Assembly: GCA_012861695.1 (NCBI GenBank)
Contig: JAAOOA010000060.1
Span: 19,435,625-19,499,624 of the forward strand
Source of the DNA: Trematomus loennbergii
Lineage: Eukaryota; Chordata; Actinopteri; Perciformes; Nototheniidae
Length of the DNA: 64,000 nucleotides
Direction: 5' to 3'
A program made the translations under genes and the position numbers. How positions within the stretch are numbered: the first letter of the stretch is position 1; each line of letters starts with the position of its first letter. The notes under the pieces are model-generated. The model saw nothing but the letters and a program-made list of their open reading frames with translations, ran no database searches and was not told the DNA's origin. This document shows positions 44,341 to 64,000 of this stretch, in pieces.

Positions 44341-45930
44341 CAAATCAAATCAAATCAAATCAAGTTTTATTTATAAAGCACATTTAAAAGCGATTTTTGG
44401 TCGAGCCAAAGTGCTGTACATGTAATAAAAACACATTACTACAATCACAATAAAAGACAATAAATTACAACAGATATATATAAAAATAAAAAAAAAACAC
44501 AAGGAAAAGTCAGGAGTCGTGCTCCGCTCTAACTAGAAAGCCAGAGAGAAGAAGTGTGTTTTTAGTGTAGATTTAAAAACCCCTAGGGTCTGGGCCGACC
44601 TCACATGGAGGGGCAGAGTGTTCCAGAGCCTAGGGCCAGCTGCTGCGAAGGCTCGGTGCCCTCGAGTTTTAAGCCTGGTCTTGGGCACTATCAGCAACAG
44701 CTGGTCAGCAGACCTTAAAGCTCTGGCTGGGGTGTAGCGCTGAAGGAGTTCAGTTATATAGGCCGGAGCCAGCCCATTTAGGGCTTTAAAAACAAATAAA
44801 AGGATTTTAAAATCAATTCTGAACCGAACTGGAAGCCAGTGTAGTGAGGCCAGAATTGGGGTGATGTGGTCACGCTTTTTGTGGCCAGTCAGAAAACGTG
44901 CAGCTGCGTTTTGGACTAGCTGCAGGCGTTTAATTGAGGCCTGGTCCATACCCACATACAGAGCGTTGCAATAGTCCAGTCTCGAGGTTACAAAGGCGTT
45001 AATAACCCTTTCTAGGTCATTAAAAGATACATACGACTTGGTTTTGGCCAATAGTCTTATTTAAAAAAAGCAGGATTTGACTACGGTGCTGACCTGCTTG
45101 TCGAATTTAAAAGTGCTAGTGAAGGTCACTCCAAGGTTCATGACCGAGGGGAGGATGTTTTTTTTGAGAGAGCCCAGAATATCAACCGGAGAGGCTGGTG
45201 GTTGGGGTCCAAAAAAGATGACCTCAGTCTTGCTCTCGTTGAGGTTGAGAAAGTTTTTGCTCAGCCAGGATTTTATCTCTGTTAAGCAGTCCATCAACTG
45301 CTGTAGTGAGTGTTTGACATTTGCTTTGAGAGGCAGATAGATCTGTACATCGTCGGCGTAGCAGTGGAAGGGAGTATTATGTTTTGTGAGAATTGAACCT
45401 AGGGGCAGTATGTACAGTAGAAAAAGGATGGGGCCCAGAATCGAGCCTTGGGGAACCCCACAGGTAAGAGGGGCTTTGGCAGAGGAGAAGGCACCTAGCT
45501 GTACCGAGAAGCTACGGTCTGTCAGGTAGGACCTGAACCATGCAAGGGCAGAGCCTGTGATGCCAGCGGACTGTTCAAGCCGTGACAGCAGGATGCTATG
45601 GTCCACAGTGTCAAAGGCAGCTGTCAGGTCTAACAGCACCAAGACAGCTGGGCTACCTGAGTCGGCGGCTAGGAGCAGATCATTAAAAACTCTTAAAAGG
45701 GGTGTTTCAGTGCTGTGCATGGGTTTGAAGCCAGACTGAAACTTTTCATGGATTCCATGCATGGTTAAAAAAAGACTGCAGCTGGGCGTAGACTACTCCC
45801 TCCAGGGCTTTTGATAAAAAAGGTAGCTGGGAGATGGGCCTAAAATGTGCGAGAATGGAGGGGTCGAGGTATTTCATTGTGAACCGTCTGGCACTGCCCT
45901 CCTTGAAGCACTTTGTTAGGGGGTTCACAC
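44341..45930 (-). mobile_element. 5'-truncated L2/Maui-type LINE
   Basis: On the minus strand the RT is nearly complete from HFRPISQLPFLSKALE (about 45850) through HEKFQSGFKPMHSTETPLL, LDLTAAFDTVDHSILLSRL, GVPQGSILGPILFLLYI and the catalytic box YADDVQIYL (about 45350). The C-terminal domain follows (SRLDYCNALYVG, ARFLTGHKKRDHITP, LHWLPVRFRIDFKI). One frameshift at about 45055, in a run of A, splits it. The 3' end is a short tail of ATTTG repeats at 44341-44362, as in L2-type elements that end in microsatellites. The endonuclease is missing (truncated near 45930). Few stops, so it is a fairly young insertion. Confidence 0.93.
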
Positions 45931-46353
45931 TATCTAAATGTTTCCAAAATGGCAGCTAACTTTATTAAAATAATCTTTACTTTCAAATGTGCAAGTCTGT
46001 CAGAAGTTATAAAAGACAAGAAGGTTTTTCGAAAACATGTTTCCTAGGGAGGCAAAACATTAACTATTTTACCCATACCTTCTATTCTTTGGTTAAAAGA
46101 TAATGGCAACTCCTTAAAACATGCACATTGCCTGTAGTCACTTTTCGATGGTACCTTTCTTTGTTCTTCCCTGTTTTATGAGAGCAAGTTTAAACATGTT
46201 ATTGTCCAAACAATCAGATGTGTTTGTGTCTTGTGGATTTTGTTTGGCACCTTGATTATGGCAAGCCAATTTAGCTTTTATTCATTTCTGGAGGATATCA
46301 ACAAATCTATTGAATTGAAAAAATTGAATTTTAACTTCGATTGCACATTTTTG
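45931..46353. other. Gene-free spacer
   Basis: AT-rich with no recognisable exon or repeat. Confidence 0.4.
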
Positions 46354-47040
46354 GTACAGAAACACGTAACTCTGGATTTGTTTTAATGTTTGAGGTGCAA
46401 TAAACGACACAGCAGCTTTTTGGCATGTTAAAACTATTATTTTCTGCCTCGCAGCTGGCGAAATTACAGCCTCGCCTACTGATTTTAATTTAACCATAGG
46501 ATATCAAGCCAGATCGTCGATTTCAAATGTGTGCTCTGAAATGATATTTATAAATGACTATTATCATTATTATAAGCTAGAAAAGAAATGTCAAAGATAG
46601 GTAGAAAGCAAACGTATTTAAGATATGTTCAGAACAAACGTAACGTGGGACAAAAGACGTTTCTTGTTAAACGTAATTGAGAATGCTGTATGAAACGACT
46701 ACAAACAATATTGTGATTATTAAGCATTAACCAGCATAATAACGGATTTGGTCAACTGAAAAGTCAGCCGCCAGCCAGCGCGAAAATAAGTTTGCTCTAA
46801 AATGATATTAATAAATGACTATTATCATTATTATAAGCTAGAAAAGAAATGGCAAATATAGGTAGAAAGCAAACGTATTTAAGATACGTTCATAACAAAC
46901 GTCATATGAGAGAAAATAGGTTTCTAGAAGATATGTAGAAAATAAACGTATTTAAGATATGTTCATAACAAACGTAACGTGGAAGGAAATACGTTTCTTG
47001 CGAAACGTATTTGAGAATGCAGTTTAGTTTTGTGGGAACG
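46354..47040 (-). repeat. Third copy of the 260-bp-unit repeat family
   Basis: 46354-46678 matches the right foldback arm at 8343-8660 almost exactly (CGTAACTCTGGATTTG, GATATCAAGCC, TCGTCGATTTCAAATG). It then continues through a full 260-bp unit in reverse orientation (TCAGCCGCCAGCCAGCGCG at about 46766) and a diverged second unit to about 47040. No opposite arm was found nearby, so this copy is one-sided. Confidence 0.85.
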
Positions 47041-47171
47041 TAATTTCTAGGAGACAGGGTTGAACTGGTCGGCCCCACCTGCATTAGCACAATGGATGAA
47101 ACAAATACATTCAAGTAAAACCACTTTCCAGCAGTCAGCAGCACATTGTAAAAGCTGTTGATACAACTGTT

Positions 47172-48333
47172 TCACATTCATAATTAAGTAAAGATAACAC
47201 CCTTTTCACCCCGGTTACATTTTCCATTTGCCCTGAGAGGCTCAGTGAGGTAAAGGACTCTGAGTGTTTAGATAGTTCACTTTAGTCTAAGTTATCTCAG
47301 TGTGTCTCAACGGTTTATCACAATTTATGTAAACAAATATTTCCAAGGCACACCTTTATAATTATTAGGATAAATAAAACAGGTTTGAAATCATCCAATG
47401 TCATTTCATTTCATTTCAAACCTTTATTTAACCAGATTGGTCCCATTGAGATCATAGATCTCTTTTTCAAGGGAGACCTGCAGCATATAGGTTCCACATG
47501 AAACATAAAACAATAAAGGACATCATACATTATATTTACAGGATACATTTACATAGTTATAGACATTTACAAGTACCCATAGTATCAACGAGCATTTCAT
47601 TTAGCTAGCTTTAAAAACATGCAGAGGAATGAGATTGCTCAGTTTCAATTCTTGCTGAAGATTGTTCCAAGCAAGTGAGCTGCGCACATAAAAGCTGTCT
47701 ACCTAAGACAGTCCTTGCTCTTGGCATGTATACTATAGGACAGTAAAACCAACAAATCCTTTAAAACTGGAGAGATTAAGAAATATGGATGAATAAATAA
47801 ATGTTACTGATAAATAAGATATAAATGAACCAGCAAAAATCTTGCCTAGGGCAGCAAATTGGTCAGAACCGGCCCTGGTGTCATCCCCACAGCACCCCCC
47901 ATTTGAAACATGTTCCCACGGCTATGTTTCATATTTAGTGTAGCGAGTAGAGGGCTGCTGGCAGGCCCAGACTGGCCATCGGGAGGGCCGGGAGGTTTTC
48001 CCGATGGCCTTAATGTAGGCTATTGTGAACGCAACGCTGCGCAAATGTGGTTTCCTCACACAGGTGACTGTCTGTCTACATGATGTGGCATCTGTTTCAT
48101 ATGGGTGTTTTCCATAGATCTAGTCTCTTTATTTCCCCAAAATGCACCAGATTGATGCATTTAACTCCAAAATAAAAAAAAAATCTTACCAGGGGGGCAT
48201 GTCCCCGGACCCCCCTAGAGGATTTGAGGTCCACCCCCAAATATGTTCACATGGATAGGTTCCCAATACATTTGCAATTTTTTTAAATAGTAACCCCTGT
48301 CCATATGTTTATTATTGGTGTGTGTGTGTGTGT

Positions 48334-48374
<41 letters not shown>

Positions 48375-48386
48375 TGTGTTGTGTGT

Positions 48387-48439
<53 letters not shown>

Positions 48440-48440
48440 G
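47172..48440 (+). repeat. Repeat family A, copy with LINE-tail insertion
   Basis: Matches 2470-2905, but at about 47399 it is interrupted until about 47727 by a LINE-3'-end-like segment (AACCTTTATTTAACCAGATT, CTCTTTTTCAAGGGAGACCTG). It resumes at TATACTATAGGACAG and continues through GGCCATCGGGAGGGCCGGGAGG and CCCCCTAGAGGATTTGAGG into a (TG)n run at 48318-48437. The part from 47673 rightward is duplicated at 49713-50571. Confidence 0.85.
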
Positions 48441-48977
48441 GGCTAGCCAGATGAGCATCCAGGCTTTATCTGCCCTCATTCCTTCATCCACTCAAATCTC
48501 TTGCTGCTTCCTCTGCCCATCTCAACTCATGTTTTACTCCCTTCCAACCTGACTTATTATCCTAAATCCTTCCCTTAGCTCCTAAATAAAACCCTTGGCT
48601 CCAACCACACCACTGCTGCTCTTTTGAGGTCGCACGTTGTATTTAAATTCCACATCCCACTTCTCTCTTCTGCAGTCCTTTACAAATACAATCAAAGTCC
48701 CAACTAATATCAAAACAGGAGAGGAGAGAAGACGTTTAAACAATGTCTTCTTTCTTGTATAAAAAGAGTATCAGAGAGGCCATTAGGGTAAATAGATGTG
48801 CCGCTAAAAGATATTGCTTTAGAGATTTGCATAGAAATGACTTAGCATGCTGATACCGCGTGTGTGTGTGATTTGTGCAGTCACATTTACTCAGGAAGTA
48901 CAAAGAAGAAAGCAGATTTTTTTAAATGAACACTTACAGAGCTTTTTCCAGTTTTTAGGTTTTGGTTTAGTGGTGTT

Positions 48978-49083
<106 letters not shown>

Positions 49084-49712
49084 CTCACTGATCAGGTCTA
49101 AAGCTGTGTGTAGGAGATAAAGCAAGTCATTAGTGAATTCCGCCTCTTAAGACCCCTAATACCTTGGATGGACCCTGGCCGAGGTTACGCTGCATATGTG
49201 TGTGTGTGTATATTCTGTGTGTACAAGTGTGTGCATATGCCCTGTAATCCCAGTCCTCTGCCAGGAAGAACACCACAAACTGTACACATCAGTAGTTGCT
49301 GTAACTCCAAGTAACTTTCGCAACGTTTGAGTCGATGCAGGCTTTGTCTGAAATAGGCTGAGAAAAATGCCCTGTGTCCTGTGGATGATTGCAAAAGCTA
49401 TTATGCAGATATCATATTTCAACAGCTTACATCATACAAGCCTCTTAAAAGGTCTGAGGTTCACATCTCGCCCAGTTCAGAGCAATAGTAGGAAGAATGA
49501 TGGAGACAGTAAAAGGATTGGAGGGTTAAGGGCTCGTAATGTATCAGAGGACTTTTTGATCAGCGTTTAGTAGGCTTAAAAGAGCTCTAGATCAATATAA
49601 CTGCTAATAGATGCATTGATCTGCATCTGCTACTGCCTGCCCCATTCTGACTGGCATCAACCCATCCTCCCAGACACACACATCCACCTACTTAAAACCA
49701 CAGAAGCACAGC

Positions 49713-50393
49713 AAGTGGAGCTGCGCACATAAAAGCTGTCTTACCTAAGACAGTCCTTGCTCTTGGCACATGTATACTATAGGACAGTAAACCAACAATA
49801 TCCTTTAAAACTGGAGAGATTAAGAAATATGGATGAATAAATAAATGTTAACTGATAAAATAAGATATAAATGAACCAGCAAAGATCTTGCCTAGGGCAG
49901 CAATTGGTCAGAACCGGCCCTGGTGTCATCCCACAGCACCCCCCATTTGAAACATGTTCCCACGGCTATGTTTTCATATTGAAGTTTGTAGCGAGTAGAG
50001 GGCTGCTGGCAGGCCCAGACTGGCCATCGGGAGGCCGGGAGGTTTCCCGATGGCCTTAATGTAGCTATTGTGAACGCAACGCTGCGCAAATGTGGGTTTG
50101 CCCTCACACAGGGTGACTGTCTGTCTACATGATGTGCATCTGTTTCATATGGGTGTTTCCATAGATCTAGTCTCTTTATTTTCCCCTCAAAATGCACCAG
50201 ATTGATGCATTTAACTCCAAAATTAAAAAAATATCTTACCAGGGGGGGCATGCCCCCGGACCCCCCTAGAGGATTTGAGGTCCACCCCCAAAATATGTTC
50301 ACATGGATAGGTTCCCAAATACATTTGCAATTTTTTTTAAATAGTAACCCCTGTCCATATGTTTATTATTTGTGTGTTGTGTGTGTGTGTGTG

Positions 50394-50467
<74 letters not shown>

Positions 50468-50571
50468 TGTGTTGTGTGCGTGCATGTGTGTGTGTGTTTG
50501 AGTTTGAGTGTGTGTGTGTGCGCGTTAGTTTCAAAGACCCCCATAGAGCTCAATTTATAACTCGAACCCTG
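49713..50571 (+). repeat. Second copy of the 47673-48440 duplication
   Basis: Starts at GAGCTGCGCACATAAAAGC, inside the LINE-tail insertion of the first copy. It crosses the same chimeric junction into TATACTATAGGACAG and continues to a (TG)n run (50372-50520) and the terminus ATAACTCGAACCCTG at 50571. Because it carries the junction, it derives from the copy at 47 kb or from a common chimeric parent. Copies differ by scattered 1-bp indels. Confidence 0.88.
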
Positions 50572-50639
50572 GTTTTAGGTTATACTAAAAAAGTGTTTCT
50601 ATTAATTTGTGTAAATGCTGCAGATTGTGGGCGTAATGC

Positions 50640-50960
50640 GATTTGGTGCTTTTACTCTGAAAACCCCGCACCGGAAGTGTCTCTTAGCTGCTGCTGGGCG
50701 TCCTGCTGATTGAGGTGGTATCCATAGGCTGTAAGGTAACGTTACTTGCAGAAGTACCTCAGTTTAGGTAAAGGTAGTGCAGGAAAAGTTGAGTGAGAGA
50801 CCCTGATGGTGTGAGTTTGATCAACGAGTACAAGTTTACATTTAGTTAAAGACGGTTATAGGTTTTTAATCCATCACCGGCTGCGGAACCGAAGACTTTC
50901 GACACAGAGCTAACATAATCTGCGCATTCTTCAAGTTGACTGACTGTCGAGTTGGCAAAG
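50640..50960 (+). promoter_or_regulatory. Candidate UGDH promoter and non-coding first exon
   Basis: A GC-richer patch with an ETS-type CACCGGAAGTG (about 50670), then sequence ending GTTGGCAAAG before a donor-like GTAATG near 50961. The coding exon begins directly at an acceptor 1.46 kb downstream, so a 5' UTR exon is required. Exact TSS and exon limits are inferred. The repeat terminus at 50571 ends only about 100 bp upstream. Confidence 0.4.
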
Positions 50961-50961
50961 G

Positions 50962-56924
<5,963 letters not shown>

Positions 56925-57253
56925 ACCTCCCTCACCTCCACATTCCTGTTAACCTTTTTATTGCCGGTTAAACATTTCATTCAGGAGGTCGAGCCTTTAG
57001 AACAAATGTGTGTGAATGTGACCCAAAAAGTGTTTGGGTCTGTAGAAAGGGGATAAAGCAATGATAAACGGTTTTATTTTTAAGTCAAATAGCAATGAAA
57101 ACATTTTAGATGGAGTTATACATGCACCGTCTACTTTCTTACAGCATTTACTATGTAATCAAGTATTGTTGCTAAATTTCAAAACAATTTTTATAAAACA
57201 TCTAACTGTAAGTTAATCAGTATTGTCCTCTGTATCAGTGACTTTTTTACTAC

Positions 57254-57259
57254 AATAAA
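57254..57259 (+). terminator. UGDH polyadenylation signal
   Basis: AATAAA about 330 bp after the stop, followed by a TGTG-rich downstream element. Confidence 0.65.
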
Positions 57260-57377
57260 ATGTGACATCTCCTGAATGTGTGCCTGATTATTCAAAATTG
57301 ATGGAAAGAACACAAATAAATTACACCTAATTGAAACAAGACAATGTGCACTGATAGTTGTATGTACATTTTAAAGG

Positions 57378-57383
57378 TTTATT
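57378..57383 (-). terminator. LIAS polyadenylation signal candidate
   Basis: AATAAA on the minus strand, 119-124 bp beyond the UGDH signal. The LIAS 3' UTR would then be about 0.85 kb and end within about 100 bp of the UGDH 3' end. Confidence 0.5.
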
Positions 57384-58211
57384 TTGTCCAAAGAATTTAT
57401 CTGCAAAATATACGCACTTTTTTTCACCATGTGTGAAGTTACATTTTCACATTTAAAAAAAGTATAGTTTGAACTCAAATTGTTTTTTCATCAGATACAG
57501 ATTGTAGAAAAAGAATGTATCTTTACTTCCGTACTTGGCAAAAGGTCAATTTGGGCCCAACAAGTACTTTTTTTTTAATGTCATAGAATTTTAAAAACTG
57601 TTACTGTACATATCTTCAGCAAGCAGATCTTAAGTCGCTGCAAAAACCCTCCGACCAAAAAAACCGCTTCATTAAATGTGTCCAGAAGCATCGGACATCA
57701 AAGGGCTCATAAACAGAGCTTGGTGAGAGATTAGTGGCTCTGCTCCTGAAGTCCAGGCCCCTGAGGGCAGGGGGATGTGATTTAGCTGCCCCTGAGGTGC
57801 AGAGATGGCAAATTACAGCTCTTGTTAACACCAGGTCGTATTTTCTCCTGGCAGCGGTTCATGAACAAAAGCTGCGCCCAGGTTATCTGGAGATCTGCAG
57901 CCCGATAACTGCTGCTCTTTCCCTTTGATCCCTCCCTAAAATGTACGACCTGAGTTGTTACGGGTGAACAGGAGAGAACAAAAGCTCAAAAAAGGAACAG
58001 AACGGTCCCTCTACACTTCAGTACTTCTACACCAGCTGTATTCTCTTGCACACCATGCTGTTACTACTAATGTTGAACGTTTTTCATGTGTAAAGCTCAC
58101 AAAGATTCATTATGGTATAGCAGGAGATAGGCTGATTTTGTTGTTATAAGTATGTAGGTATAGGTAGGGACTAAGGGGTCAAGCCTCTAGCAGCTGCTCG
58201 TTTGATGGTTT

Positions 58212-63506
<5,295 letters not shown>

Positions 63507-63533
63507 CTGCAGAGGAAGGACTGAGTGTTAGTT

Positions 63534-64000
63534 AGAGGTGGAAGATATACTCATATGTTGTACTTAAGTAAAAGTAGAAATACCACAGTCTAGGAATACT
63601 AGGAAAAGTCCTGCATTCAAAATGTTACTCAAGGAAAAGTACAAAAGTATTAGCGTCTAAAGATACTTAAAGAAGTATACTCATAATGCAGGTGGGCCCA
63701 TTTCAGAATAATATATATATATGTCATATGTTTTGATTATAATTATTGATGCATTAAAGCGTAATTAAAGCTGGTAAAGGTGTAGCTAGTTTGAATGACT
63801 TTATATACCGCAGGGTAGCTTGTGAATTTACTCCAGGTGTAACTAAAAAGTCTTATTTAAGTGTTGATTATATTTCACATCATTACTCCAAATCTGTAAA
63901 GTAACTAAAGGTATTACATACAATTTAGTGGAGTAAAAGTACATCAATTACCTCTGAATTGTAGTGGGGTAGCAATACAAAGCAGCAACAAATGGAAATA
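63534..64000. mobile_element. hAT-type MITE, GAAGTACTC family, cut by the window edge
   Basis: Starts AGAGGTGGAAGATATACTC and shares TGTTACTCAAG, TCCTGCATTCA and CCTCTGAATTGTAGTG with 19587-20092. The right terminus lies outside the window. In the first visible LIAS intron. Confidence 0.75.

Overview
The window is nuclear DNA from a ray-finned (teleost-type) fish. Five spliced protein genes with vertebrate orthologues sit in a background of fish-style LINEs, hAT-like and TTAA-flanked miniature transposons and long (TG)n, (TC)n and (TA)n runs. There is no sign of bacterial, plasmid or phage content. The genes were read exon by exon from GT/GC-AG splice sites, so most open frames in the window are chance or repeat-derived.

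Layout. 1-1.4 kb: part of a LINE (minus) in the last intron of an unidentified plus-strand gene whose final exon ends at 1382. 2-8.7 kb: repeat-dense block with a solo-LTR candidate, a 260-bp tandem array and a large inverted-repeat (foldback-like) structure. 9.1-25.1 kb: C-terminal half of WDR35/IFT121 (plus), its introns packed with small DNA transposons. 27.1-29.4 kb: KCNS3-type silent potassium-channel subunit (plus). 33.6-39.1 kb: intact beta-tubulin gene (minus) with three introns inside what is normally one large last exon. 39.6-41.5 kb: LINE RNase H relic (minus), then an uncharacterised acidic AT-hook gene (plus). 44.3-45.9 kb: second LINE (minus). 46-50.6 kb: repeats, including a direct segmental duplication ending in (TG)n tracts. 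50.6-57.3 kb: UGDH (plus). 57.4-63.5 kb: LIAS (minus), tail to tail with UGDH, its 5' end beyond the window.

Function. These are independent genes, not one pathway: ciliary retrograde transport (WDR35), Kv2 channel modulation (KCNS3), microtubules (beta-tubulin), UDP-glucuronate synthesis (UGDH) and lipoate synthesis (LIAS). WDR35 and KCNS3 are both on human 2p24, and UGDH and LIAS are convergent neighbours on human 4p14, so local ancestral synteny is visible.

Quality caveat. At least a dozen conserved exons across WDR35, KCNS3, UGDH and the AT-hook gene carry single-base frame breaks, mostly in short homopolymers, while beta-tubulin and LIAS are clean. I read most as base-calling indels. 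The missing N-terminal half of WDR35, an internal loss of about 34 codons and an in-frame TAG are not explained that way. I found no convincing new biological system. The strongest leads are the beta-tubulin intron pattern, the AT-hook gene with a near-perfect hairpin over its splice acceptor, the damaged WDR35 locus and the foldback/260-bp repeat family.
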